A program made the position numbers and the translations under genes. Below, in pieces: positions 14,960 to 24,301 of a stretch of 43,503 bases of DNA. Position 1 is the first letter of the stretch. Each line of letters starts with the position of its first letter. The stretch comes from Candidatus Thioglobus perditus (GTDB taxonomy: Bacteria > Pseudomonadota > Gammaproteobacteria > PS1 > Pseudothioglobaceae), in NCBI GenBank assembly GCA_002909145.1, contig PNQY01000032.1, positions 1 to 43,503 of the forward strand, read 5' to 3'. The notes under the pieces were generated by a model. The model searched no databases, was not told the origin of the DNA, and saw only the letters and a program-made list of their open reading frames with translations.

Positions 14960-16827
14960 CTAGTAAGATCCTATCCATTGCTAGAGTGCAAAACTATTGG
15001 CGTAGACAAGGGGTAATTAAGTATTTCTTTATTTTACTATTTACTGTATTTTTATACCAAACAATCTCAATATCAACCAACACATACATACAAAAAAGAG
15101 GTGAAAATCAATCGACCGATATAACTACCAAATATGCTCAACGTGGCGACATATTGGATAGAGATGGAAATATTCTTGCTAGCAATCTAATACTTAGGAA
15201 GGTTATTCTTGACCCAACACAAGTGCAAAAAGAGTTTATCCCTAAATTAGCTAAAGCATTAATAATTCCAGAACAAGATTTGCACAATGCAATTGAAAAA
15301 AAACTTAGCAAAAAAGCTGGCAGGAAGTATTTAGTTATCAAGAAAAATATAATGCTTACCAGCCCGATAATAAAAAATCTAAAAGAACTTAGGAAGCAAA
15401 GAGTAAAAATTTGTAAAAATAAAAATATTAAAAATAAACATAGCCTAATAGATAAAGGCCTATCCCTGGTAAAGATTAAGGAATTAAAAGACACCTATAC
15501 AAATACAAAAGATTGTAAAAAAAAGGGAATAGAAGGAATGGCTATCCGTGAAGATACCAGAAGGTATTATCCCAAAGCTGCATCACTTGCACCGCTACTT
15601 GGGCGCGTTAATAGCGATAAAAAAGGCGTATCTGGAATTGAAGGAGAGTTTGAATACACTCTTGCTGGGCAGAATATCAAAGAGTCTTTAACGTACAACT
15701 CAGAATCTCGTGGCTCATACTTTAATTCAAAAACAACCGGGACACTTACTCATGGTGAAAATATAGAACTGACTATTGATTCTAAAATTCAATTTCATGC
15801 ATATGCTGCAATTAAAAAATCAGTAGATAAGTATGACGCTGACTCTGGATCGGCAATAATTCTAAACCCTAATGGTGAAATTTTAGCTATGGTGAACTAC
15901 CCTGCCGATGATCCAAACGACAGAAGCACTTACAATGCTGAGCATTATCGCAATAGAGTACTATCAGACAAGGTAGAGCCTGGATCAACCATGAAACCAT
16001 TTACAATGCTATTAGCACTAGATAAGGACAAGATTAGCGCCACAGATGATGAACTTATTGATGTTAGCAAATCAATTGGACATATAAGATCTGACAAAGA
16101 TGCAAAAAGATATGGTGATGCAATAACAGTTAAGAAAATACTACAAAAATCTCATAACCTTGGCACAGTAAATATATCTGAAAGACTTAGCAAAGAAGAT
16201 ATGTATGAAACTTGGAGTAAACTTGGATTTGGGCGTCCTCTTGGTCTTATTCCTAGTATTGAAAACTCCGGGTCACTTAGGCATTTCTCCTCATGGGGGC
16301 TTGCTGATAAACGCACTCTGGCGTTTGGTTATGGACCAATGGAAACCAACCTCGCGCAACTAGCAAGAGCTTATTTGGTATTTGCCAACAATGGCTCTGT
16401 ACCACCACTCAAATTGATAAAGAATTCTAATACTTATGAAAATACAGTCAAAATTTTTGATAAAAAAACCACTAAAAAAATAGCTGAATTATTAAATGCG
16501 GTAGCATCAAATGATGGCTCTGGATATAGGGCTGTAATTAAAGGCTATGATGTTGCTGGCAAGACTGGAACCGCTGAAATGGTGGTAGATGGGATATATA
16601 ATAAAAAAGGTGCAAAACGAACTTTCTTCACCGGATTTGTGCCAGTTGATAAGCCAAAATACATTATGGCTGTAAGACTTGACTATCCAAAAAAATGCTA
16701 CGCTAGCTGGAAGCCGAGCTTAAAGATACCATGTCAGGGTTCAAACTCTGCAGCAGTGGCTTTTAAAGACGCAATGCAAAGCATTCTAACCAATGATTCA
16801 TCAATTAAACTAATGGCAAATAAATAA
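14956..16827 (+). CDS. ftsI: Septal peptidoglycan transpeptidase FtsI (PBP3)
   Basis: FtsI crosslinks septal peptidoglycan. It has an N-terminal membrane helix near residues 22-40 and a dimerisation domain starting AQRGDILDRDGNILASN. The penicillin-binding domain has the three catalytic motifs SxxK (Ser344 in EPGSTMKPF), SHN (KSHNLGTVN) and KTG (AGKTGTAEMV). At 623 residues it is longer than E. coli FtsI (588). The excess is mainly a lysine-rich stretch near residues 130-185 in the pedestal domain, before the conserved REDTRRYYP. The dcw cluster stops here: the next gene is convergent dnaG, so murE, murF and mraY lie elsewhere. Confidence 0.96.
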   Translation: MTSKILSIARVQNYWRRQGVIKYFFILLFTVFLYQTISISTNTYIQKRGENQSTDITTKYAQRGDILDRDGNILASNLILRKVILDPTQVQKEFIPKLAKALIIPEQDLHNAIEKKLSKKAGRKYLVIKKNIMLTSPIIKNLKELRKQRVKICKNKNIKNKHSLIDKGLSLVKIKELKDTYTNTKDCKKKGIEGMAIREDTRRYYPKAASLAPLLGRVNSDKKGVSGIEGEFEYTLAGQNIKESLTYNSESRGSYFNSKTTGTLTHGENIELTIDSKIQFHAYAAIKKSVDKYDADSGSAIILNPNGEILAMVNYPADDPNDRSTYNAEHYRNRVLSDKVEPGSTMKPFTMLLALDKDKISATDDELIDVSKSIGHIRSDKDAKRYGDAITVKKILQKSHNLGTVNISERLSKEDMYETWSKLGFGRPLGLIPSIENSGSLRHFSSWGLADKRTLAFGYGPMETNLAQLARAYLVFANNGSVPPLKLIKNSNTYENTVKIFDKKTTKKIAELLNAVASNDGSGYRAVIKGYDVAGKTGTAEMVVDGIYNKKGAKRTFFTGFVPVDKPKYIMAVRLDYPKKCYASWKPSLKIPCQGSNSAAVAFKDAMQSILTNDSSIKLMANK

Positions 16828-16828
16828 T

Positions 16829-18655
16829 CTACTTGTTTTTAGATTTTTGAATTTCTTCCATTATTCTTTGCTGTTCTTCAATAGTGTTAGCACTATGGAT
16901 TGCGGTTTTTGTTTGCGCTCCATCTTGTTGTTTTTCAAGTGCCAATAAGGATCCTAAAAACTCATCTTTAGCTTGTTTTTCACTTAAATGCGGCTCTAGT
17001 GTGCAAAGTTGTTTAAGCCGATTGTAAATAGAGGTTTTACCTTTAAATGGTTGAATTAAATCTTGCATAGAGATATTTTCATTAATTTGCGCTGAACGCA
17101 CAAGATCCAACAAAACATCTGAATTATTAATAACTCTAACTCTGGCCTCAACAGTAGCATCTGCTAATGCTGGATAATTGATTATCAGGCTAATCATTTT
17201 TGACATTAATACCTTTGCGCCAGATACTGAAGCCTTAACATTGTGCTCAACTTTTGGCTCTACTGGTTGATCAAAATCAGAAAAATCAGGTATTGGCGGC
17301 TCTTCTTGATCTTGCACTGATGCATAATCAAATGGACTGTTTGTTGGCTGTGGATCCTGCTGCTCAAATACAGATTTAACTTGGTCAATACTTTGATTAA
17401 CCACCTGAGCAACACCTTCAATCAACTGCTGCTTATAAATATCATAATTTACTTGTTTAATTAATACTGAAGCCTTTTCTAGGAATATGGTCTTACCCTC
17501 GATTGTATTAAAGTCAACCTCTGCTTTTATATGTTCAAACAAAAACTTAGATAGCGTATGTGCATTTTCAATACGCCTCTCAAAAGATTTGAGTGACTCC
17601 TTTTTAACCAAAGTATCTGGGTCTTCGCCATCTGGAAGAAATAAAAATTTAACAACCAACCCAGCCTTAATAACTGGCAAAGTAATTTGCAAGGCTTTCC
17701 AGGCGGCTTCCCTACCAGCCCTATCACCATCAAAACAAAAGATTATTGTGCTTGTAGTACGTGACAGTATTTGCAAGTGCTGATCTGTTGTGGCTGTACC
17801 CAAGGTAGCAACACAACTTGTAATTCCACCCTGATGCAGAGCCACAACATCCATATAGCCTTCAACTACAAGCACATAGTCTATTGATCTAGAATACTTA
17901 CGGCAATGGTATAAGCCGTAAAGCTCTTTAGATTTTGAGAATATAGGGGTTTCTGGAGAATTAAGATATTTAGGCTGATCATCACTAGACAAAACCCTAC
18001 CCCCAAAGGCAATCACATTACCCTTAGAATTATGAATAGGAAACATTAGGCGATCACGGAATCGATCATAATATTCACCTTGCTTACCTTGTTTGGCAAC
18101 TAACAGACCCATTTTTTCAAGATCAGCAATAGTATCTAAATTACTTTTAAAATTATCAAATAGGTTACTCCATCCTGGGGGTGCAAAACCAAGATCAAAG
18201 CGTTTGGCTATTTCACCAGTAATGCCTCTTTGCTTGGCATAATTTACAACTTTGTTTTTTGCAATAGAGTTTTTTAATTGACTATGGTAGAACTCACTTG
18301 CTTTTTGCATTAAGTCACTATAACGCTGAATTCTAGCATCAACAGGCTTAGCATTTTGATCATACACTACACTTATCCCTGACTCACTAGCCACAGTTTC
18401 TACCGCCTCTTTAAAATCTAGATGATCAAACTTCATAACAAAATCAATTGCACCACCACTCTCACCACAACCAAAACAGTGATACATTTGCTTACTAGGA
18501 ACAACTGTGAATGATGGGGTTTTCTCGTTATGGAATGGACAGCAAGCCTTATAATCTTTTCCACCTTTTTTAAGTGGAACACGCCTATTGATTAGATCAA
18601 CAATATCTACTCGTTGGGATAAATCATTGATAAAATCTCTATCAATAAAAGGCAT
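16829..18655 (-). CDS. dnaG: DNA primase
   Basis: DnaG makes RNA primers at the replication fork. The 608-residue protein has the N-terminal CHC2 zinc finger (CCPFHNEKTPSF, then YHCFGCGESG). The catalytic core follows with the TOPRIM motif LVVEGYMDVVAL near residue 262 and FDGDRAGREA near residue 305. The C-terminal part is the helicase-binding region and is poorly conserved. It converges with ftsI with a single base between stop codons. It is divergent from the LpxL-like gene across a 41-base gap. The usual rpsU and rpoD neighbours are not here. Confidence 0.97.
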   Translation of the reverse strand: MPFIDRDFINDLSQRVDIVDLINRRVPLKKGGKDYKACCPFHNEKTPSFTVVPSKQMYHCFGCGESGGAIDFVMKFDHLDFKEAVETVASESGISVVYDQNAKPVDARIQRYSDLMQKASEFYHSQLKNSIAKNKVVNYAKQRGITGEIAKRFDLGFAPPGWSNLFDNFKSNLDTIADLEKMGLLVAKQGKQGEYYDRFRDRLMFPIHNSKGNVIAFGGRVLSSDDQPKYLNSPETPIFSKSKELYGLYHCRKYSRSIDYVLVVEGYMDVVALHQGGITSCVATLGTATTDQHLQILSRTTSTIIFCFDGDRAGREAAWKALQITLPVIKAGLVVKFLFLPDGEDPDTLVKKESLKSFERRIENAHTLSKFLFEHIKAEVDFNTIEGKTIFLEKASVLIKQVNYDIYKQQLIEGVAQVVNQSIDQVKSVFEQQDPQPTNSPFDYASVQDQEEPPIPDFSDFDQPVEPKVEHNVKASVSGAKVLMSKMISLIINYPALADATVEARVRVINNSDVLLDLVRSAQINENISMQDLIQPFKGKTSIYNRLKQLCTLEPHLSEKQAKDEFLGSLLALEKQQDGAQTKTAIHSANTIEEQQRIMEEIQKSKNK

Positions 18656-18696
18656 GTTTATAAACTAAATTTAGCTAAGACAAAACTTACATTTTA

Positions 18697-19602
18697 ATGA
18701 CAAAAACAAAATTTTATCATCCTAAATTTATCCCCACATGGATTATGGTGGGTTTTATGAAGTTAAGCGCCAAATTACCCTTTAGAGCACAAGTTGTTAT
18801 AGGCAAAATTATTGGCAAATTACTATACCCGCTACTTAGTAGATTTAGAAGCATCGCACTTGTTAATGTATCGCGCTGCTTTCCAAATAAAAGCAAAACT
18901 CAAGTGGAGGATTTAGTCAAACAACATTTCGAGGCAATTGGTATTTCTATTTTTGAGACTGCAAATGCTTACTTTGCTAGTAATGATAAAGTCAACTCTA
19001 TGCTTAGTATTAATAACGAACATTATTTAACCAATGCCTTGAACCGCAAGCAAAGCGTTATCCTTCTTGCAGCGCACTTTATGCCGCTTATGCTTGGATC
19101 TAGAGCTCTACTTTTAAAATACAACATTGCTAATATTTACCGACCACAAAACAACAAACTATTCGATGAAGTGATGCGCAAAGGTTTTGTAGATAATGGC
19201 GCAGTAATGATTAAAACCAAAGATACGCGCTCTATGCTTAAAGCTATAAAAGACGGCATACCTATCTGGTATGCTCCAGACCAAGATCTAGGAGAAAGAA
19301 GCTGTGTATTTGCTCCATTTTTTGATATTCAAACCGCAACAGTTGCCGCTACTGCACGCCTAGCCAAAGGCAAGAATACACAAGTTATCCCTTATTTTTT
19401 CATTAGAACTAATAACGGCTATGCAATGAGCTTTGAGCCACCACTAGAAAACTATCCTGCCGATGATGAAATTCAAAGCGCTACAATTACCAACGGTATA
19501 TTACAGAAACAAATCTTAAGGGCCCCAGAACAATACCTGTGGATTCATAAGCGCTTTAAAACTAGGCCAGATGGAGATGAGGATTTTTATAAAAATATAT
19601 AA
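18697..19602 (+). CDS. LpxL-type lipid A acyltransferase with altered active site
   Basis: Members of this family add secondary acyl chains to lipid A at the inner membrane. The 301-residue protein has the N-terminal hydrophobic region and RFRSIALVNVSRCFP typical of LpxL. The WYAPDQDLGERSCVFAPFF block sits near residue 190, and a C-terminal YLWIHKRFKTRP. However, the catalytic HX4(E/D) motif reads HFMPLM, so the acidic residue that pairs with His is methionine. The alignment HFMPLMLGSR against HFLTLELGAR leaves little doubt about the position. The enzyme may be inactive, use another acid, or have changed function. Confidence 0.85.
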   Translation: MTKTKFYHPKFIPTWIMVGFMKLSAKLPFRAQVVIGKIIGKLLYPLLSRFRSIALVNVSRCFPNKSKTQVEDLVKQHFEAIGISIFETANAYFASNDKVNSMLSINNEHYLTNALNRKQSVILLAAHFMPLMLGSRALLLKYNIANIYRPQNNKLFDEVMRKGFVDNGAVMIKTKDTRSMLKAIKDGIPIWYAPDQDLGERSCVFAPFFDIQTATVAATARLAKGKNTQVIPYFFIRTNNGYAMSFEPPLENYPADDEIQSATITNGILQKQILRAPEQYLWIHKRFKTRPDGDEDFYKNI

Positions 19603-19703
19603 ATATCTTTTATAGAATATTTTTTACTTTAAGTGCTAGAACACAAAAGTTAATTAGCGTATAATTAACCCTTTATTATTTTTTAAGTTTTCTAATTTTT
19701 ATT

Positions 19704-19964
19704 ATGTCAATTGATACACAAGCAATTATCAAAGAGTACCAAACTGCTGAAAGTGATACAGGTTCTACTAATGTACAGGTCGCTTTATTAACAGCTCGCA
19801 TTAAGCATTTAACTGAGCATTTTAAAACTCACAAAAAAGATCACCACTCAAGAAGGGGTCTTTTACGCCTGGTTTCTCAGCGTAAAAAATTACTAGCCTA
19901 CCTTAAGAATAGCAATGTTAACGCTTACTCAGACCTAATCAGTCGCTTAGGCCTTAGAAAATAA
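19704..19964 (+). CDS. rpsO: 30S ribosomal protein S15
   Basis: S15 binds the central domain of 16S rRNA early in 30S assembly. The 86-residue protein has the family signature with [19 protein letters not shown], followed by [27 protein letters not shown] hexamer lies about 40 bases upstream without a good -35 box. A strong terminator follows. The pnp gene that often follows rpsO is absent. Confidence 0.97.
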   Translation: MSIDTQAIIKEYQTAESDTGSTNVQVALLTARIKHLTEHFKTHKKDHHSRRGLLRLVSQRKKLLAYLKNSNVNAYSDLISRLGLRK

Positions 19965-19979
19965 TCTATTTTATTTTAT

Positions 19980-20007
19980 AAAAAAGCCCCATTTTGGGGC
20001 TTTTTTT
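19980..20007 (+). terminator. Rho-independent terminator after rpsO
   Basis: AAAAAAGCCCC and GGGGCTTTTTT flank an ATTTT loop and the stem runs into seven T residues, 15 bases after the rpsO stop. It is a textbook intrinsic terminator. Confidence 0.92.
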
Positions 20008-20035
20008 ATGCCTACTAAATAGTAAAATTATCCTT

Positions 20036-21130
20036 ATGGAGCTATCGCCAACATATCAGCAGATTGATGATCTACTAGAGAGATCAAAAATACTTGCGGA
20101 ACACCTTAATCTTGAAGAAAAACAAGGGCGTCTTGAGGAAGTGCTTTTAGAAATGGAAAACCCAGATATATGGTCTAATCCAAGTGAAGCTCAAGCATTA
20201 GGGCAGGAAAAATCCAAACTAGAAGGCATTTGCCAAGCCTTTGATAAAACTGGTGCAATACTAGATGACGCTAAAGAATTAATAGAAATGGCTGAGTCTG
20301 AAAATGATGAAGACACAGTTAATAGTGTTATCTCTGATCTAGATGAGACGGAAAATATCATTAAAAGATTAGAATTTGAACGTATGTTTAATGGTGATCT
20401 TGACGCTAATTCTGCATATTTGGATATTCAGTCAGGCTCTGGTGGTACTGAGGCGCAAGACTGGGCAGAAATGGTTTTAAGAATGTACTTGCGTTGGGGC
20501 GAAAAGCACAACTTTAAGGTTAAGCTTATGGAAGCCTCTGCTGGTGAAGTTGCTGGAATTAAATCAGCTACTATTCATTTTGAAGGAGAATACGCATTTG
20601 GCTGGCTTAGAAGTGAAATTGGCATTCATCGTCTAGTTAGAAAATCACCATTTAATGCCAATGGCAAACGCCACACATCATTCTGCTCTGTATTTGTATC
20701 ACCAGAGGTGGATGACAATATTGATATTGATATTAACAAAGCTGATATACGCATTGATACTTATCGCGCAAGTGGTGCCGGTGGGCAGCATGTCAATAAA
20801 ACAGACTCTGCTGTTCGTATTACTCACCTTCCGACTAGTACAGTTGTACAATGTCAAGACGGTAGAAGTCAGCATGCAAATAAAGATCAAGCCATGAAAC
20901 AACTTAAATCAAAACTTTACGAGCTTGAGATGCAAAAAAGAAATAGTAAAAATCAAGAATTAGAAGATGCCAAATCAGATATTGGCTGGGGGCATCAAAT
21001 TCGTTCGTATGTGCTAGATCAGTCGCGCATTAAAGATTTACGTACTGGTGTAGAGTCTTCAAACACTGGTGACGTACTCGATGGTAATTTAGATAAATTT
21101 ATTGAAGCCAGCCTTAAGGCCGGATATTAG
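20036..21130 (+). CDS. prfB: Peptide chain release factor 2, no programmed frameshift
   Basis: RF2 recognises UGA and UAA stop codons and triggers peptide release. The 364-residue protein has the codon-recognition tripeptide SPF ([13 protein letters not shown]) and the catalytic GGQ loop ([14 protein letters not shown]). In many bacteria prfB carries an in-frame UGA near codon 25 that is bypassed by a +1 shift. Here the equivalent region reads [17 protein letters not shown] in one continuous frame, so autoregulation by frameshifting is absent. I chose the ATG giving [13 protein letters not shown] because the longer frame would start inside the rpsO terminator. Confidence 0.95.
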   Translation: MELSPTYQQIDDLLERSKILAEHLNLEEKQGRLEEVLLEMENPDIWSNPSEAQALGQEKSKLEGICQAFDKTGAILDDAKELIEMAESENDEDTVNSVISDLDETENIIKRLEFERMFNGDLDANSAYLDIQSGSGGTEAQDWAEMVLRMYLRWGEKHNFKVKLMEASAGEVAGIKSATIHFEGEYAFGWLRSEIGIHRLVRKSPFNANGKRHTSFCSVFVSPEVDDNIDIDINKADIRIDTYRASGAGGQHVNKTDSAVRITHLPTSTVVQCQDGRSQHANKDQAMKQLKSKLYELEMQKRNSKNQELEDAKSDIGWGHQIRSYVLDQSRIKDLRTGVESSNTGDVLDGNLDKFIEASLKAGY

Positions 21131-21139
21131 GAGAAACAC

Positions 21140-22483
21140 ATGTCAAGTAACACACAAAAACACTACGATATGATTGCAATTGGCGCAGGATCTGGTGGAT
21201 TGTCAGCAGTTGAGAGGGCTAGCGAATATGGAAAAAAATGTGCAGTAATAGAGGTGAAAACTATTGGTGGAACTTGTGTAAATGTTGGGTGTGTACCAAA
21301 GAAAGTAATGTGGTTTGCTGCAAATAGTGCAACTAGTATTAAAAATGCAAAAGGCTTTGGATTTGATATTGATTTAAAGGGCTTTTCATGGAAAAAACTT
21401 AAAAAAGGTCGTGATAACTACATAAATAACATTACTAATTGGTACGATGGTTATTTAGAAGATCTTGGTATTGACTATATTCACGGTTTTGGAAAGCTAG
21501 TAGATAAAAATACTATTGTTGTAAATGGCGAACATTACACTGCAGAACACATAGTTCTATCGCCTGGTGGTGAACCTACAGTACCTCATATCAAGGGGGC
21601 TGAATATGGCATTACTTCTGATGGGTTTTTTGAACTAAAAGATTTACCAAAAAAAGTGGCTGTAATTGGCGGGGGCTACATTGGTGTAGAACTTGCAGGC
21701 GTGCTTAACGCCCTAGGATCAAAAGTAGAGGTTTTTGGCAGAGCGGATAAATTACTAAACGGCTTTGATCCAATGATTCAAAACGCTTTAGAGAAAGACT
21801 ATACAGCTCACGGTATCAAAATACACCACAAAACACAAATTGATAAGCTATCAAAAGATCTAACAATTAGTACTAATAATGGTGACTTTACTGGATTTGA
21901 TCAAGTTATATGGGCAGTAGGTAGAGACCCAATGACTCAACACTTGGGACTTGAAAATGCCGGAGTTTTCTGCAATCAAAGGGGATTTATACCAACTGAC
22001 GAGTTTCAAGTGACAAATGTAGATAATATCTTTGCACTTGGGGATGCAACTGGCAGAACACCATTGACACCAGTTGCCATTGCAGCTGGCAGAAGATTGT
22101 CTGATCGTATATATAACAATATGACAGATCGTCATCTTGATTACAATAATATTGCTACAGTAGTATTTTCACACCCTCCAATTGGCACAATTGGCCTAAC
22201 AGAAGCACAAGCAAATGAGCAATTTGATAAAGTAAAAATATACAAATCTGAATTCACCCCAATGGCTGATGCTCTACTTGAGCATAAAACCACTACAGCC
22301 CTTAAACTGGTCTGCACTGGTGATGATGAAAAAGTTGTGGGCTGTCATATCATGGGACATGGTGCTGATGAAATGTTGCAAGGCTTTGCGGTTGCCATTA
22401 AGATGGGTGCAACTAAAAAACAGTTTGATGATACGGTGGCTATTCATCCGACTAGTGCCGAAGAATTAGTAACTATGCGCTAA
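21140..22483 (+). CDS. gor: Glutathione-disulfide reductase
   Basis: This FAD enzyme reduces glutathione disulfide with NADPH. The 447-residue protein begins with the FAD motif [13 protein letters not shown] and the redox-active disulfide [16 protein letters not shown]. It has the NADPH-binding motif [15 protein letters not shown] near residue 178, the second FAD motif FALGDATG near residue 295, and the C-terminal catalytic [23 protein letters not shown] precedes the ATG, 9 bases after prfB, so the two genes are probably co-transcribed. Confidence 0.95.
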   Translation: MSSNTQKHYDMIAIGAGSGGLSAVERASEYGKKCAVIEVKTIGGTCVNVGCVPKKVMWFAANSATSIKNAKGFGFDIDLKGFSWKKLKKGRDNYINNITNWYDGYLEDLGIDYIHGFGKLVDKNTIVVNGEHYTAEHIVLSPGGEPTVPHIKGAEYGITSDGFFELKDLPKKVAVIGGGYIGVELAGVLNALGSKVEVFGRADKLLNGFDPMIQNALEKDYTAHGIKIHHKTQIDKLSKDLTISTNNGDFTGFDQVIWAVGRDPMTQHLGLENAGVFCNQRGFIPTDEFQVTNVDNIFALGDATGRTPLTPVAIAAGRRLSDRIYNNMTDRHLDYNNIATVVFSHPPIGTIGLTEAQANEQFDKVKIYKSEFTPMADALLEHKTTTALKLVCTGDDEKVVGCHIMGHGADEMLQGFAVAIKMGATKKQFDDTVAIHPTSAEELVTMR

Positions 22484-22558
22484 TTACTTGTTATTTTCAC
22501 CTTAAACTGCGTTAAATTTACAAAAATATCACCTTCTCTAATTCAATTGGAGGAGTTA

Positions 22559-23035
22559 TTAATTTTTATTTAAACGACGCCACTTATACGGCTCAATCGG
22601 CGGAGTGTGAAAATTCCAAAAACCGAGCCTTAACTCTCTGGCAACATCTTCCTCTGTCTTGTAAGTATTTTTATAAGAGAACGCCATTCCGGCTTCAACC
22701 ATAAGCTTGGCAATATTTACATCTCCCTTATAAACACGCACTAAGATGCGCTGATAATGATCAATACCTACAGGCTCAATATGCAACTCACCAGGTAAGC
22801 TTTGTAATATTTTTTGCAAATATTTCTTAGATATGCGTCCACAATTAATAACTTCATCCTGGGTTTTACGGCACTTTTGTCGCATTTCTGGAGTATCAAT
22901 TCCGGCAATGCGCATCTGCATACTGATACTATCACCATCAACAATATATAGGGTTTTTTCACTTTTAAGTGAGAATTCGCCCACATCTGCAAATGCATTA
23001 ATGGTAAGCAATAAGTATAAAATAAATAATTTCAT
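22559..23035 (-). CDS. Secreted staphylococcal-nuclease-type (SNase) protein
   Basis: SNase-fold proteins are calcium-dependent phosphodiesterases. The 158-residue precursor has a signal peptide ([16 protein letters not shown], cut near residue 16). It keeps the catalytic layout: [14 protein letters not shown] with the arginine, aspartate and glutamate, and the second arginine in [10 protein letters not shown]. The cysteines in [15 protein letters not shown] could form a disulfide. It is convergent with gor and divergent from hisI. A role in extracellular or periplasmic nucleic acid use is inference. Confidence 0.85.
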   Translation of the reverse strand: MKLFILYLLLTINAFADVGEFSLKSEKTLYIVDGDSISMQMRIAGIDTPEMRQKCRKTQDEVINCGRISKKYLQKILQSLPGELHIEPVGIDHYQRILVRVYKGDVNIAKLMVEAGMAFSYKNTYKTEEDVARELRLGFWNFHTPPIEPYKWRRLNKN

Positions 23036-23091
23036 CTAAACAAGCACTAGCGGTAAAATTAACCATTTTAGCTTATAGAGCATTGCAGTAC

Positions 23092-23472
23092 GTGGACGCA
23101 TTAGAACAAGCAAAATTTGATGAACAAGGATTGATTCCCGCTATAGCACAAGACTTTGCAACTGGAGAGGTGCTTATGTTCGCTTGGATGAATAAAAAAT
23201 CTCTGCTACTTACAATAGAAAAACAACAAGCAGTTTATTATTCACGCTCAAGAAAAAAACTTTGGTTTAAAGGTGAAGAGTCTGGACACACACAGTTAAT
23301 TAAAGAGATATATACCGATTGTGATAACGATGTAATCTTGCTAAAAGTTGAACAAGTTGGCGGCATTGCTTGTCACACAGGTAGAAAGTCATGTTTTTTT
23401 CAAAAACTTGAATACAACAACTGGAAAAATACATCTAAAGTAATTAAAGATCCAAAGGATATATATGGATAA
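23092..23472 (+). CDS. hisI: Phosphoribosyl-AMP cyclohydrolase
   Basis: HisI opens the purine ring of phosphoribosyl-AMP in histidine synthesis. The protein has the family core [20 protein letters not shown], the KGEESGHTQ segment, the metal-binding [11 protein letters not shown], and the CHTGRKSCF motif. I chose the GTG start giving [12 protein letters not shown], 126 residues, because it matches the usual HisI N-terminus. A TTG nine bases upstream (23083) is the alternative. It overlaps hisE by 8 bases. Confidence 0.93.
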   Translation: MDALEQAKFDEQGLIPAIAQDFATGEVLMFAWMNKKSLLLTIEKQQAVYYSRSRKKLWFKGEESGHTQLIKEIYTDCDNDVILLKVEQVGGIACHTGRKSCFFQKLEYNNWKNTSKVIKDPKDIYG

Positions 23473-23782
23473 CATATTAAAAAAATTAGAAGAAATACTA
23501 GAAGAGCGAAAATCTGCTAATGAAAACGAATCTTACGTTGCATCTTTATACGCCAAGGGTTTGGATGAAATATTAAAAAAAGTTGGTGAAGAATCAGCTG
23601 AAGTAATAATAGCAGCAAAAGATAACAACAATGAAAAGGTTATTTATGAGGTGGCAGACCTTTGGTTTCACATACTTGTATTACTTAGACAAAAAGATAT
23701 TAAAGTTGATAAAATAGAGCAGGAATTATCACGTAGATTTGGACTGTCTGGCTTGGAAGAAAAAGCCAGCAGAAATAATTAA
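23465..23782 (+). CDS. hisE: Phosphoribosyl-ATP pyrophosphatase
   Basis: HisE removes pyrophosphate from phosphoribosyl-ATP, the step before HisI. The 105-residue all-helical protein has the MazG-like signature [16 protein letters not shown] with its metal-binding acids, then [16 protein letters not shown]. HisI and HisE are separate overlapping genes here rather than fused as in enterobacteria. The his pair directly precedes tatABC, an arrangement common in gammaproteobacteria. Confidence 0.94.
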   Translation: MDNILKKLEEILEERKSANENESYVASLYAKGLDEILKKVGEESAEVIIAAKDNNNEKVIYEVADLWFHILVLLRQKDIKVDKIEQELSRRFGLSGLEEKASRNN

Positions 23783-23800
23783 ACAACAGGAGAAAGAGAT

Positions 23801-24016
23801 ATGATGCCAGGACCATTTGAACTAATTATTATATTAGTAATAGTTCTACTACTTTTCGGCGGCAAGCGCCTAAAAAACATTGGTGGAGACTTAGGTAACG
23901 CAATTAAAGGCTTTAAATCATCAATGAAAGATGAAACAACAAATAAAATCGATGATAAAAAAGATGAAGTTATTGATGCTAAAGTTGTTGAAGAAAGCAA
24001 GGATAAAGAAAAATAA
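23801..24016 (+). CDS. tatA: Twin-arginine translocase subunit TatA
   Basis: TatA oligomers form the transient pore of the Tat pathway. The 71-residue protein has a short N-terminal helix ([13 protein letters not shown]) and the [21 protein letters not shown] amphipathic segment. A charged K/D/E tail follows. The glycine and phenylalanine hinge is intact. AGGAGAAAGAG precedes the start; two adjacent ATG codons are possible. It is followed by tatB after 3 bases. Confidence 0.95.
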   Translation: MMPGPFELIIILVIVLLLFGGKRLKNIGGDLGNAIKGFKSSMKDETTNKIDDKKDEVIDAKVVEESKDKEK

Positions 24017-24019
24017 ACT

Positions 24020-24301
24020 ATGTTTGATATTGGCTTTTGGGAGTTTGCTTTAATTGGAGTTATTACTCTAATTATTGTTGGACCTGAAAAAATGCCGGCA
24101 ATTGCCAGGAAAGCTGGAAAATATGCTGGAAAAGCTAAAAGATTTATGGCCAAAATTCAAGAAGACATTGGTGACGAATTAGAAGCTGACAAAATCAAAG
24201 AACATCTGAACCTGCAAGATGAAGACTCTAACGTTTTAGAAGTGCTAGAAGACACCAAAAGCACATTTGATGATATAAAGAAAGACGTCAATAAATCATG
24301 A
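24020..24301 (+). CDS. tatB: Twin-arginine translocase subunit TatB
   Basis: TatB forms the substrate receptor with TatC. The 93-residue protein begins MFDIGFWEFALIGVITLIIV and has the TatB signature VGPEKMPAIARKAGK, followed by a charged helix. It is short for TatB (about 171 in E. coli). The stop overlaps the tatC ATG as ATGA. Confidence 0.94.
   Translation: MFDIGFWEFALIGVITLIIVGPEKMPAIARKAGKYAGKAKRFMAKIQEDIGDELEADKIKEHLNLQDEDSNVLEVLEDTKSTFDDIKKDVNKS

Noticed and set aside
19994-20035. Longer N-terminus for RF2
   Set aside because: It would start inside the rpsO terminator and adds residues ([14 protein letters not shown]) absent from RF2 proteins.
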